Shown in pieces: positions 22,458 through 31,818 of a stretch of DNA of 64,000 nt. A program made the position numbers and the translations under genes. The stretch lies in contig CP060220.1 in assembly GCA_023898385.1 (NCBI GenBank), forward strand, positions 2,170,001 to 2,234,000, written 5' to 3'. Position 1 is the first letter of the stretch. Each line of letters begins with the position of its first letter. This DNA comes from Pseudobdellovibrionaceae bacterium (lineage in GTDB: Bacteria; Bdellovibrionota; Bdellovibrionia; Bdellovibrionales; UBA1609). The notes under the pieces are model-generated. The model searched no databases, was not told the DNA's origin, and saw nothing but the letters and a program-made list of their open reading frames with translations.

Positions 22458-24494
22458 CTAGTTGAGCAGTGCTTTTACGGCCTGGGTGATTCCCGACGAA
22501 TCCAGGCCATGCTTGGCATAGAGCTCAAGCGCTTTATAGGCACTTTGACCGAATTCATCTTTTACTCCGAGTGATCGAGCGTTGACGCTCACACCCTCAT
22601 TCACCAATGCGTGGACCAACAAACTGCCCATTCCCCCTATTAATTGATGATCTTCAACAGTAAGCAATAATCCATTCGTTTTCGATAAACACTGAGCGAT
22701 GGTTTCCACATCTGGCCTATTGATGACCGACGGATTTACAACGAGGGCTTCAATGCCCTCCGCTGACAAAGCGTCGGCAGCCTGCAGGGCCTGACCAAGC
22801 AGTGCACCACTAGCCACTATGGTCACTTTTTGCTGACATGATTCTTCGATGTCGCGAATCACTTGCGCTCGACCCAATTGATATTGATAGCCCTCTGACA
22901 AATAGGTTTCTGGAAACGTCTCTCGGCCAAGAAAGAAAATCTGGCTTCTTGGGACCTCTCCCTGTTTAAGAGCGGACACCCATCGGTCAATTGCCTGCCC
23001 CACAAGAGCATCCGCCTCATTACTTGAAGTTAGATTGTACACATCCACATGGGGAATACTGCTCGCCATAGAAAAATATGTGAGGGCCTGGTGAGAGGCA
23101 CCATCGGCGGCATCTTGAAATCCCACGTGAGAATAAATCGCAATCACCGGTGCTTCTGACAATGAGGCCATAATCAAGGGAAGACCGCCTTTAGTCACAC
23201 CAAATTGGGCAAAGGTGTCTACTACTGGGATATAACCTTGCTTCGATAATCCGGCTGCCATACTTAGCATATTGGCTTCGGCCACACCCACATCCAGACT
23301 CTGATGGGGAAACTCTTTTTGAAAGGGCTTTACCCCGGTCGATCCTGCTAAATCAGAGGAAACCGAAACTACTGGTAAACCTTCTTGGGCTTTTCGAATC
23401 AGAGCCTTGGCCACTCCGGTCTGTACTTTGTCCTTCGGCTTTGACGATGAGTTTTTTGACGCCGACTTTTTTACTTCAAAGGTATTCACTAATTCTCTGG
23501 CCCATTCGATAAACTCGGCAGGCACTGAGTCCCCATCATAAATTTCTGACAAAAATGAGTGAAGATCATTGGGATTGCTCAACGGAAATCCATGAGCCCC
23601 CGAACTCGACGCCTCAGTGGCTTTTGTTCCGTAGCCCTTGATCGTATGAACATGCAAGGCCACCGGGTGACGGGGATTGTTGCGAACCATTGACACAGCT
23701 TTATCAAAAACTTGAGCGCAAGCCTGCAAATCATGGCCGTCTTTTAACTCCAGCACTTGCCAACCCAACTCTTTTAGTGAAGCAAAAGTTGGCGCCATCG
23801 AAAATGACTCTTCATCAATTCGGCCAGAAAGTTTTGTGTTGTTGTCACTAATCACCAAAACAAAAGGAGCCATTTGCCCTTTGGCCGCCAAGCCTGGTAT
23901 TGCGGCAAGGGCTTCTTTGGCTTCACCCTCCATGCATGCTCCATCAGAAATCGCAGTCACTATGACACGATTCACGCCAGCTAACGCATCAGCAAATGCC
24001 AAGCCCTGTGATTGAGGCAAAGACGAACCCAAGGGGCCGTTGCTTAAATAAACTCCCTCCGGAAACAAATGGGATTCACCATGCCCAGTCAAAACACTTT
24101 CAATAGAACGAAAGCCCTTGAGGCTGTCTAAACTAAGGTTGGCCACACCAAAGTTGGCCTTTAGTGCATACAATCCGTTTTCGCAGTGACCTGCATCATT
24201 GATCACATGAAAATCATTGTACCAGGGACGGTTATTTTTCTTTGCCCAATAAAACACCAATCCATAAACGGCTGACATGATTTCAGCAAATGCGGCCGGG
24301 CCACCAAAATGGCTGGCCGCCCCACCCATCACCGCTTGCATATCCATCAGTGCCACCATAGCCCGTGTGGCTTGCGGATCAGGCAACGAAATGGTTTCTC
24401 CGGAGGCCAGAACGACGTCCTTCGAATACGTCGGATTCGAAGCTGGATTGCCAGCCAATTTTACGGGTCGTTCTAGTGGTGTAAGATGTGGCAT
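22458..24494 (-). CDS. tkt: Transketolase
   Basis: Thiamine-diphosphate enzyme moving two-carbon units between sugar phosphates in the pentose-phosphate and Calvin-type pathways. From ATG 24494 (GGGAGAGG upstream) it has 678 residues, full length. N-terminal ThDP-binding segment: HGESHLFPEGVYLSNGPLG and the GDG-like SDGACMEGEAKEA. Middle pyrimidine domain: DVGVAEANMLSMAAGLSKQG and FSMASSIPHVDVY. The C-terminal domain contains VTIVASGALLGQALQAAD. It is less similar in motif detail to E. coli TktA (GH-x-LPEG changed), so a distant transketolase-like branch is possible. It converges on tatA with a 6-base gap. Confidence 0.85.
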   Translation of the reverse strand: MPHLTPLERPVKLAGNPASNPTYSKDVVLASGETISLPDPQATRAMVALMDMQAVMGGAASHFGGPAAFAEIMSAVYGLVFYWAKKNNRPWYNDFHVINDAGHCENGLYALKANFGVANLSLDSLKGFRSIESVLTGHGESHLFPEGVYLSNGPLGSSLPQSQGLAFADALAGVNRVIVTAISDGACMEGEAKEALAAIPGLAAKGQMAPFVLVISDNNTKLSGRIDEESFSMAPTFASLKELGWQVLELKDGHDLQACAQVFDKAVSMVRNNPRHPVALHVHTIKGYGTKATEASSSGAHGFPLSNPNDLHSFLSEIYDGDSVPAEFIEWARELVNTFEVKKSASKNSSSKPKDKVQTGVAKALIRKAQEGLPVVSVSSDLAGSTGVKPFQKEFPHQSLDVGVAEANMLSMAAGLSKQGYIPVVDTFAQFGVTKGGLPLIMASLSEAPVIAIYSHVGFQDAADGASHQALTYFSMASSIPHVDVYNLTSSNEADALVGQAIDRWVSALKQGEVPRSQIFFLGRETFPETYLSEGYQYQLGRAQVIRDIEESCQQKVTIVASGALLGQALQAADALSAEGIEALVVNPSVINRPDVETIAQCLSKTNGLLLTVEDHQLIGGMGSLLVHALVNEGVSVNARSLGVKDEFGQSAYKALELYAKHGLDSSGITQAVKALLN

Positions 24495-24674
24495 AGGCCT
24501 CTCCCATTTCGATGCTTTTAAGTCCCGTTTATTATCGAAATAACTGGCGAGTTTCAATGCCCACGCCGGCAATGGTCAGGATCGAACGTGCTCCGCATCA
24601 TTGACGGCCCATTTCCATTCAGATCCCCCACAATGGTTTTGGCATTTAGATCCCTTTCACGGTAGTTTGGGCCC

Positions 24675-25661
24675 ATGAACCTTAAAGATCTTCCCAAAGT
24701 GGAGCTGCATCGACATCTTGAACTTTCTTTGCGTCACAGCACCATCCGTGAACTGGCCCCGCAAATAGGTGTCATAATCAAAAACGACAAAGATTTTGCG
24801 GATCATTTTCTCATTGAAGACCCCATGCTGGATCTGCAATCCGTCCTCCATAAATTTCTCGATACACAAAAGCTGCTTCATTCAGAAGAAATTATTGAGC
24901 GCATCGCCTTTGAAGCGGTAGAGGATGCCGCCCGTGAAAACATTCGATGGCTTGAATTGCGCTACGCGCCCACATTTGTAAATCAGGGTCACCCCCATTT
25001 GAATTTTAAAAAAATTCACTCTGCCATTGTGCGCGGAGTGAAGCTTGCTGAATCTAAATATAATATCGGCGTTGGCCTTATTGGTATTGTACAAAGAACG
25101 CTCGATGACCTTGCGGCACAAGCGGTGGCCGAGTTTATCATGGATCACAATGACACTTTCTTAGCCATGGACCTTGCCGACAATGAGGCTGGGTTTGATG
25201 CAAAAAGATTCAGCAAACTTTTTCAAATGGCAAAGGACGTGGGACTTGGCATCACCGTGCATGCCGGTGAAGTGAACACACCCGAAGCTCCCACGGCCGT
25301 GAAAGAAGCCATCGAATACCTAGGGGCCGACAGAATTGGGCATGGAGTACAAATTTATCGTGATCCAGAAATTATGAACTATGTAAAACAAGCCGGCATC
25401 CCGCTTGAGCTGTGTCCCACAAGCAACTATCTCACGCAAGCCGTGCCCACAGTGGACGATCATCCCCTAAAACAGTTCATGGATTTTGGAATCATCGCTA
25501 CGATCAATTCGGATGACCCAGGCACCTTTAACATCAACCTCACCCACGAATTCGAATTGGCTAAGAGCCGCTTCAAACTTACAGACACCGACATCCTCAC
25601 CTGTGTCAAAAATGCCGCTCAACACAGCTTCATTGAAGATGCCCGAAATTGGTCGCCATAA
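24675..25661 (+). CDS. add: Adenosine deaminase-family hydrolase
   Basis: 328 residues; converts adenosine to inosine in purine salvage if the family assignment holds. Zinc and catalytic motifs: VELHRHLELSLR near the N-terminus, HAGE (about residue 197), DRIGHG (about 220) and NSDDPG (about 279). The first motif normally reads HxHLDGxxR or HRHLEGSLR; here the Gly after the acidic residue is Leu (HLELSLR). That is unusual and could alter the substrate (for example adenine or a modified nucleoside). The gene is monocistronic and its stop codon lies within the oppositely oriented pckA terminator. Confidence 0.85.
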   Translation: MNLKDLPKVELHRHLELSLRHSTIRELAPQIGVIIKNDKDFADHFLIEDPMLDLQSVLHKFLDTQKLLHSEEIIERIAFEAVEDAARENIRWLELRYAPTFVNQGHPHLNFKKIHSAIVRGVKLAESKYNIGVGLIGIVQRTLDDLAAQAVAEFIMDHNDTFLAMDLADNEAGFDAKRFSKLFQMAKDVGLGITVHAGEVNTPEAPTAVKEAIEYLGADRIGHGVQIYRDPEIMNYVKQAGIPLELCPTSNYLTQAVPTVDDHPLKQFMDFGIIATINSDDPGTFNINLTHEFELAKSRFKLTDTDILTCVKNAAQHSFIEDARNWSP

Positions 25662-25685
25662 AAAAATGGCTCCCCTAAGGAAGCC
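25660..25685 (-). terminator. Rho-independent terminator of pckA
   Basis: On the minus strand GGCTTCC-TTAG-GGGAGCC forms a 7-bp stem with one G-U pair and a 4-nt loop, followed by A and seven Ts (25666-25660). It lies 31 bases past the pckA stop. Its T-run overlaps the add stop codon. Confidence 0.75.
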
Positions 25686-25715
25686 ACACAAAAAACTAAT
25701 CTTGTTTCTGCGCCA

Positions 25716-27227
25716 TCAGTTGAGGTGCTGCGGCTGCGGTCCTCCCCGACGAATGACCTCCTCAGAAATGCTGTTGCCCTTGGCTTCAGCGTTAGCCATA
25801 AATTTCTTGGCTAGCTCTTGCACCTGCGAACCTTCGGGAATGGTTAGCCATTCGCTGTCCACACCGGGTACGGCTTTAGGTACTGAAAAACCAAAAACAG
25901 GATGGCGAACCATCTCTGCTTTTTCCAGCTCGCCACTTTGAATGGCAGACAGGAGCGTGCGGCTCACGGGAATGGGGAATCGCCCTCCCTTGCCGTAGCC
26001 TCCGTTGGTCCATCCCGTGTTCAAAAGCCATACGGGCACATTGTATTCACGCATCAATTGAGCCAAAAGATTTCCATAAACAGACGCGGGCCGCGGCATA
26101 AACGGAGCGCCGAAACAGGCACTAAATGTAGCCTGCGGCTCAGTGACACCCATTTCTGTACCAGCCACCTTGGCCGTATATCCCGAAATAAAATGATACT
26201 GGGCCTGCCACTCATCCAACTTGGCCACAGCCGGCAAGGCGCCAAAGGCATCGGCCGTCAAAAATACAATGGAGCTTGGCGGTGCTGCCTCGCGGCCTTG
26301 ATCAAAAACATGATTGAGAGCTTCGATGCTGTAAGAGCCACGAGTGTTTTCAGTCAATGTGCCATCGTTAAAATCTATCGTTCTTGATTCATAGTCAAAC
26401 CGCACATTTTCTAAAATGGAACCCTGTCGATTGGCGGCCATGTAAATGTCTGGTTCTTTTTCTGGATCAAGATTAATGAGCTTGGCATAACAGCCGCCCT
26501 CTAAATTTGACAGGCCATTTTTTGACCAAACAATCTCATCATCACCAATTAAAAACCGGTGGGGATCGGCCGATAAAGTGGTTTTACCTGTTCCTGACAA
26601 ACCAAATAGCACACATGAATTGGATCCATCGCCTAGGCAGTTGGCCGAGGCGTGCATGGGAAAAAGGCCATACTTCGGCAAAAGATAATTGCACAATGTG
26701 AATGCGGATTTTTTTATCTCACCAGCGTAGGCCGTACCCACGATTCCCACTTTCATCGAATGAGGATCTAGGACGATGGCCTTTTCAAAGGGCATATTTA
26801 TACCCAACTGTGAGGTGGTCAATTCGGGAGCGTGGTAAATCTGAATAGTGATATCATCGGCGATCTGCTCCTGCAGACTCTCGATATAATTTTCACGAAA
26901 CATATTGCGAGCAAAGGCTATGTGCCATGGACTTGTGGATCGAACTCTGACTTTGAAACAGCCCACGTACTCTTGCATTTCATAATAGCTTTGGCCGGCC
27001 AGCTGCTTTTCTAGTTTTGCAAAAAACTCTTCCGCCTCGTTAGGAGAAATGCCCTGGTTGACTTTGCCCCATTCAATATCTGAAGCCACATCGGGGTGTT
27101 GAACGACAAATCTTTCTTTTGTGGACCGACCCGTTGATGCCCCTGTTTCTACCATAAGGGCCCCATCACGACTTAAAACTCCAAAATTCGCCTGTACCGC
27201 GGCTTCAATCAGTTGAGTGGTATTCAT
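25716..27227 (-). CDS. pckA: Phosphoenolpyruvate carboxykinase (ATP)
   Basis: Converts oxaloacetate plus ATP to PEP at the entry to gluconeogenesis. 503 residues from ATG 27227. Key features are the PCK-specific Walker A GLSGTGKTTLS, Walker B-like LIGDDEIVW, the SRD/oxaloacetate-binding EGGCYAKLINLD, GYTAKVAGTE, and the RxxFP-type GGRFPIPVSRT near the C-terminus. The N-terminal RSTKERFVV is the substrate Arg segment. A start upstream (27254) is possible but lacks support. The gene is followed by a clear terminator. Confidence 0.96.
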   Translation of the reverse strand: MNTTQLIEAAVQANFGVLSRDGALMVETGASTGRSTKERFVVQHPDVASDIEWGKVNQGISPNEAEEFFAKLEKQLAGQSYYEMQEYVGCFKVRVRSTSPWHIAFARNMFRENYIESLQEQIADDITIQIYHAPELTTSQLGINMPFEKAIVLDPHSMKVGIVGTAYAGEIKKSAFTLCNYLLPKYGLFPMHASANCLGDGSNSCVLFGLSGTGKTTLSADPHRFLIGDDEIVWSKNGLSNLEGGCYAKLINLDPEKEPDIYMAANRQGSILENVRFDYESRTIDFNDGTLTENTRGSYSIEALNHVFDQGREAAPPSSIVFLTADAFGALPAVAKLDEWQAQYHFISGYTAKVAGTEMGVTEPQATFSACFGAPFMPRPASVYGNLLAQLMREYNVPVWLLNTGWTNGGYGKGGRFPIPVSRTLLSAIQSGELEKAEMVRHPVFGFSVPKAVPGVDSEWLTIPEGSQVQELAKKFMANAEAKGNSISEEVIRRGGPQPQHLN

Positions 27228-27344
27228 AGTTTTTTCACCCTTTCCCCTGTGCATTGGCTGGTTTGAAAACTGTTAGTACTACGAAACTAGTTTAGATGCG
27301 GCGTGTTTACCAACTGTTTGCCACTGATTTTTTGACACGCTCGC

Positions 27345-27992
27345 TCACTCTGCGGGGTCTTCTGGGGCATGAAGCCGGCCCCCTTGAATTTTCACCACCC
27401 TATCGGCCACCACTTCTAAATCCTGCGGATCATGTGTGACTAAAAGAGCGGGAATTTTATAGGCCGTGATGATGGTTTTAACCAAATGCCGGGCCTTACC
27501 CTTAAGAGCGGCATCCAGGGCCGAAAAAGGCTCATCCAATAATAAAAACCGAGGCTCGCCGATTATGGCGCGGGCCAGAGCCACTCTTTGTTGCTCTCCT
27601 CCAGAAAGTAATCCCACTTTGCGCTCAAGAAACCCTGTTAACTCTAAAGATTCAGAGAGTTCGGCTATTTTTTGTCTGGCATCTTTAGTATCTCTGGCCT
27701 TTGCCGCGAACTTGATATTTTCAATGGCCGTCATATGCGGGAACAATTCAAAGTGTTGAAACACCACTCCCAAACGCTTCTCCGGTACAGAAAATTTGGC
27801 CACATCACCATCCGGAAAAACCCAACTCATTCCGGGGCATGCCTCAAGGCCAATCAACAAACGCAGCACACTGGTCTTACCCGATCCAGATGGTCCCCAG
27901 AGGGCCGTGACGCCGTGATCTGGGATTTCCCAAAATGGTATTTCAATTTTAAAATCCCCATAGTCTTTAATTAAATTCTTCACTACCGACAT
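27345..27992 (-). CDS. thiQ: Thiamine/iron-type ABC transporter ATP-binding protein
   Basis: A 215-residue importer ATPase. Walker A is GPSGSGKTS, the Q-loop VFQHFELFPHM, the signature LLSGGEQQRVALARA, Walker B FLLLDEPFSALD and the H-loop VTHD. It is short, like ThiQ, lacking the extra C-terminal domain of PotA/FbpC. It follows the permease gene by three bases, and the operon's binding protein resembles thiamine-binding ThiB. The substrate is therefore most likely thiamine or its phosphates, though the Fe3+ family is closely related. Confidence 0.85.
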   Translation of the reverse strand: MSVVKNLIKDYGDFKIEIPFWEIPDHGVTALWGPSGSGKTSVLRLLIGLEACPGMSWVFPDGDVAKFSVPEKRLGVVFQHFELFPHMTAIENIKFAAKARDTKDARQKIAELSESLELTGFLERKVGLLSGGEQQRVALARAIIGEPRFLLLDEPFSALDAALKGKARHLVKTIITAYKIPALLVTHDPQDLEVVADRVVKIQGGRLHAPEDPAE

Positions 27993-27995
27993 GAA

Positions 27996-29450
27996 TTACC
28001 CTTTAACACCGCTGAACACTCGCCCCAGCGTCACAAACAGGCCCCATAAAGCTCCGCCTAAAATTAGAATCACCCAAACCAACTGGGCTGATTCTTCAAT
28101 CCGGTAAGAGGCCAACAGAGATTTCGCCCTCAGCGCCACGGTCAACTCCTCGGGTGCGATAATGCTTGATAAAGCAAAATCACCCGTGGCCCAAAAAGCT
28201 GTAAACCCTGCGGCTAAGCCAATAGCCGCTGACACCTGCGGCCGCGTGATCTTCCAAAAGATCATTGACCATGAACCCCCTAAGGTTCTGGCCGCACGCA
28301 CCTGGCCCAATAGGGGCGTAAAGGCGCTGTCCACATTGTAGCGGTACATCACAGGTAAAGAGATAATCGCCACTCCCAGAGCGATCAGCAATAAACTCGT
28401 TCCTACATCATCGCCGCTGATCAGCCATAAACCAAAACCAGTTACCGCCGCACTGGGTGCCGCATAACCCACTAGAAAACTTTGAAATCGACTGTGGGGC
28501 AAACAATAAACCACCAGAGCTAGGAGGATAAACACAAACGCTCCGGCCAAAAAACCTACGGCCAATGTTCCTGCAACATCAGGCCACAAATTCTTAAAAC
28601 CTGAATGCAACAAAATTCCGATGTCGCCGCTAGCTACCAGTTGCCCCATAACCACCACCAAAACCGCTGACAGAGGAAATAAAATCCCCCAAGGCCAATG
28701 TATGAGGTCTGTTCTCAATTTTCGAGACTTTAAACTTTGAGTTTGTCGAGACAACAAAAAACCAAACGCCAACAACACAACTGTTTGCCAAGTGCTTAAC
28801 ACGAGAGCCTCTCCCAAGGCGCCCGACATTCCCATCTTGTTATAGATGAGAACCTCCATGGTTGTTCCCTTAACGCCCCCCAAGATCAGTGGCACGGCAA
28901 AACTTGTAAAACTCACGGAAAACAAAAATAAAAAAAGCAACGCAAGATCACGTCGCAAATATCCCCATAGGCCTGCACGCCACAAATCCAGTCGGGTAGC
29001 CCCTTCAATCCATGCCAACTCCAACATGCCACCCAATTTGTAGTCGACCATTCGGCTCACAGCTACCGCTACCAAACCCACATTGATCACCCAGTGAACA
29101 ACTACAATCCCCCACAGACCGAACAACTTAAGCCCCACCTCCTGGGCCACTCCCATGAGCGAAACCAAAACAAATAATGTGGGCACAAGGCTTGGCAAAA
29201 TGAGAAATAGCTCAAAGACCCTTCGCCAAGTACGGTCTGCAAGAAACAAGAGTCCAAGGCCGCCGAGACTGCCGAACAACAGCGCTCCTGCGGCACTTAA
29301 AAAAGCCTGAAGGCACGTGAAATAAAAAACGGGCCCCGCTTCAGACCACAGCGGCCAACGCCAATGATCTACAAAACCAACAATAAGAAGAAAGGGAGAT
29401 ATGAGAAGTACAACGATGGCAAAGCGAATCCAATATGGGCTATTGGCCAC
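27996..29450 (-). CDS. thiP: ABC transporter permease, fused two-half type (ThiP/FbpB-like)
   Basis: 484 residues with about 12 hydrophobic helices in two related halves, the layout of ThiP and of Fe3+ permeases. EAA-loop-like segments are EGATRLDLWRAGLWG in the first half and RAARTLGGSWSMIFWKITRP in the second; these contact the ATPase. The start lies 11 bases inside the end of the binding-protein gene, so the three genes form one operon. Confidence 0.85.
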   Translation of the reverse strand: MANSPYWIRFAIVVLLISPFLLIVGFVDHWRWPLWSEAGPVFYFTCLQAFLSAAGALLFGSLGGLGLLFLADRTWRRVFELFLILPSLVPTLFVLVSLMGVAQEVGLKLFGLWGIVVVHWVINVGLVAVAVSRMVDYKLGGMLELAWIEGATRLDLWRAGLWGYLRRDLALLFLFLFSVSFTSFAVPLILGGVKGTTMEVLIYNKMGMSGALGEALVLSTWQTVVLLAFGFLLSRQTQSLKSRKLRTDLIHWPWGILFPLSAVLVVVMGQLVASGDIGILLHSGFKNLWPDVAGTLAVGFLAGAFVFILLALVVYCLPHSRFQSFLVGYAAPSAAVTGFGLWLISGDDVGTSLLLIALGVAIISLPVMYRYNVDSAFTPLLGQVRAARTLGGSWSMIFWKITRPQVSAAIGLAAGFTAFWATGDFALSSIIAPEELTVALRAKSLLASYRIEESAQLVWVILILGGALWGLFVTLGRVFSGVKG

Positions 29451-30489
29451 GACTGACCTGCACCCAATTTTGCAGCAGCTGATCTTGCATGGTTAGAAAT
29501 TCTTCCCAACGATTGGCCGGCAATATTTCAAGGTCCGGCAGATCCTTCCACAAGGGATCGCTCTCTACGTTCTCGATGACTGGCAACATAAAGTTGTGAT
29601 CCGCAATAATTTTTTGTGACGGTGGTTCCAATAAGTAGCGCACAAATTCTTTTGCCAAGTCACATTCTTTACAGCGCTTAGGTACGGCCATAAACTCCAC
29701 TTGAACCGGGTGACCTTCTTTGATTGCAGCCGCTTGATAACTACGGTCGCCATCTTCGCGCCAATGATAAAGTGGTGATGTCAAATAAGACAGGGTAAGA
29801 CCCGCTTGTTTCTGCTTAAACAGCCCATAAGAAGCTGACCAAGAGGGCGAAATACTTTGTATGCTGGGTTGGATTTCTTTCAGGTAAGTGAACATTCCCT
29901 CTGACCCGTAGACGGCGTACAACCAATACAAAAACTGCAGGCCTGGCGTGCTACTTCGAGGGTCTTGCAAGCTCAGTTGACTTATATATTTTGCATTTTT
30001 TAAATCTTCTAAGGACTGCAGCTCTGGCAACTCGCCTTTGCGATAAATAAATGTGATTGGTGCCCAATCGTAGGGTATAAAAACATCTTTTGCGATTCCA
30101 CGAAGTTCTTCTCGCCACTTTACATCTGATGCCATTTCTAGGGGAAGCCACTCCAGCTCACTTGCTGCCATGTTTTGAGTGAATTGGTCTAAGCCGATCA
30201 CCACATCAGCCGCCAATTTTGATTTTATTTTAAGCTTTTGCAGCATAATCACTGAATCGCCCGCATTGAGATAACGAACTTTACAGTGGCAGTTTTTTTC
30301 AAATTCCTCTTTCAGTTTTGGCCCCGGTCCATAGTCACTCATAAAGCTGGGGTAAGTAAATACGGTGAGGTTTCTTTCAATGGGCGCACTTTCACGCATT
30401 CCTTGGGAGTCTTTTTTAAACTTCCAAAGTCCAAAAGCAAAAATGACCGCGGCCAATAAAGTTAATATGATTATGGATTTAATTCGCAT
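29440..30489 (-). CDS. thiB: Periplasmic thiamine-binding-protein-like solute receptor
   Basis: 349 residues with an N-terminal signal or anchor (SIIILTLLAAVIFAFGLW). The family-typical opening LTVFTYPSFMSDYGPGPKLK, followed by CKVRYLNAGDSVIMLQKL and ADVVIGLDQ, closely follows the ThiB/TbpA pattern. Later, DWAPITFIYRK and LSLQDPRSSTPGLQF match the ligand cleft. The receptor delivers the substrate to the ThiPQ complex. No TPP riboswitch was recognised upstream; only 29 bases separate it from the DoxX gene, so it may be expressed from that transcript. Confidence 0.85.
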   Translation of the reverse strand: MRIKSIIILTLLAAVIFAFGLWKFKKDSQGMRESAPIERNLTVFTYPSFMSDYGPGPKLKEEFEKNCHCKVRYLNAGDSVIMLQKLKIKSKLAADVVIGLDQFTQNMAASELEWLPLEMASDVKWREELRGIAKDVFIPYDWAPITFIYRKGELPELQSLEDLKNAKYISQLSLQDPRSSTPGLQFLYWLYAVYGSEGMFTYLKEIQPSIQSISPSWSASYGLFKQKQAGLTLSYLTSPLYHWREDGDRSYQAAAIKEGHPVQVEFMAVPKRCKECDLAKEFVRYLLEPPSQKIIADHNFMLPVIENVESDPLWKDLPDLEILPANRWEEFLTMQDQLLQNWVQVSRGQ

Positions 30490-30518
30490 AGCAGCCGATT
30501 ATCATAGCTCGGCTTAAA

Positions 30519-31001
30519 TTACCACCAGATGCCTCGCTGGCGTTTAAAAAAGAAATAATCAAAACCCAAACAGCGCCCTGCCCCAAGCCAAAACATCATC
30601 ACAAATACGGCAAGATACACCTCAGTGAGATCTCCGAGCGACTGGACATCGGCATAAACGAAGTTGAGGTACAAAAAAATTCCAATCAACGCCGCAGGAC
30701 GGACCAAAAAGCCCACAATAAAGGAAATACCAATGAAAAATTCACAGCCCGTCAAAAGGTACGAAAAGGCCTGCCAATAAGGCACAATGACGGATTGTAT
30801 AAGATCTATGTACCACTCTGCCGCCGTGGTGTGAGGAATCCACTCTTGCACTGCGCCGGCCAAGTGAGCTTCCCTCAAATATCCAGTCTCCAGTCGTTCC
30901 AGGGCTCCGTGAAAAAAATAATACCCGACATAAATTCGAAAAAACGCCACCGGAAACAGATGACCTACATATTTAATACTTTCTAAAAATGCCACGCCCA
31001 T
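30519..31001 (-). CDS. DoxX-family membrane protein
   Basis: 160 residues from ATG 31001 (GGAG upstream), chosen because longer starts overlap nth. Four hydrophobic helices with the DoxX-type first segment (FFRIYVGYYFFHGALERL) and later helices FEFFIGISFIVGFLVRPAAL-like and VFVMMFWLGAGRCLGFDYFF. DoxX proteins are inner-membrane proteins linked to respiratory or redox functions. Here it sits between nth and the thiamine importer, all in the same direction. Specific function unknown. Confidence 0.75.
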   Translation of the reverse strand: MGVAFLESIKYVGHLFPVAFFRIYVGYYFFHGALERLETGYLREAHLAGAVQEWIPHTTAAEWYIDLIQSVIVPYWQAFSYLLTGCEFFIGISFIVGFLVRPAALIGIFLYLNFVYADVQSLGDLTEVYLAVFVMMFWLGAGRCLGFDYFFFKRQRGIWW

Positions 31002-31033
31002 GCGACCATACTCCGGCACGCCATCCACTGGTG

Positions 31034-31729
31034 TCAAATCAATTTCGGACAGTGCTCCTCAAGAAAACACACCTCACATTGAGGTTTCCTGGCCTTACAA
31101 ACAAGACGCCCATGCTGGATCAACCAATGTGAAAATACAATCCAGTACTTTTTGGGAATCAGTTTCATTAGTTCTCTTTCTATCAGCTCTGGGTTTTTTG
31201 ACGCCACCAACCCCAGACGCCGACTCAGGCGCCCCACATGGGTATCAACCACCACGCCAGAGGCCACATCAAAGGCATTGCCCAAAACCACATTGGCTGT
31301 TTTTCGACCCACTCCTGCAAGCGCGACGAGCTGTTCTAAATCTTGCGGAACCTCTCCACCATAGTGATCCACAAGATCTTGGCAGCAGGATTTAATATTT
31401 TTAGCTTTATTGCGAAAAAAGCCCGTGGGTCTGACGTCTTCTTCTAGGCCTGAAAGATCGGCTTCAGCAAACGCTCTGGCCGAAGTGTATTTGGCAAATA
31501 GATTTTTGGTCACCAGGTTCACACGTTCATCTGTACATTGTGCACTGAGAATAGTGGCAATCAGAAGCTCCACAGGATTTTTGTGATGCAAGGCACATTC
31601 GGGATTGGGATAATACCGCTTCAATAGGCGTAAAATGGCGTCCACTCGATGCTGTTTTGCCTCAGCGTTTTCCTTTTTCGTGACTTTTTTTGCTGAGGTT
31701 TTTCGAGTTTTTTCTAGACCTTTTGCCAC
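31034..31729 (-). CDS. nth: Endonuclease III
   Basis: Base-excision-repair glycosylase/AP lyase for oxidised pyrimidines. 231 residues: LLIATILSAQCTDERVN, helix-hairpin-helix LAGVGRKTANVVL with the catalytic Lys, catalytic Asp in VVVDTHVGRLSRRLGL, and [4Fe-4S] cysteines in CKARKPQCEVCFLEEHC with C-x6-C-x2-C-x5-C spacing. A basic Lys-rich N-terminus (about 25 residues) extends beyond E. coli Nth. It is divergent from the GNAT gene at 31819. Confidence 0.96.
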   Translation of the reverse strand: MAKGLEKTRKTSAKKVTKKENAEAKQHRVDAILRLLKRYYPNPECALHHKNPVELLIATILSAQCTDERVNLVTKNLFAKYTSARAFAEADLSGLEEDVRPTGFFRNKAKNIKSCCQDLVDHYGGEVPQDLEQLVALAGVGRKTANVVLGNAFDVASGVVVDTHVGRLSRRLGLVASKNPELIERELMKLIPKKYWIVFSHWLIQHGRLVCKARKPQCEVCFLEEHCPKLI

Positions 31730-31818
31730 AATTTCTCCTTGGAAAACTCCGAATCTCGACCAAGGGTCAGATGTAGCCCACTCCCTTTCCTTAGTAAAAT
31801 AAAAAAAGGGGGATGCCT

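Noticed and set aside
30490..30518. TPP riboswitch upstream of thiB
   Set aside because: Only 29 bases separate thiB from the preceding gene, and no thi-box consensus was seen there or before the DoxX gene.
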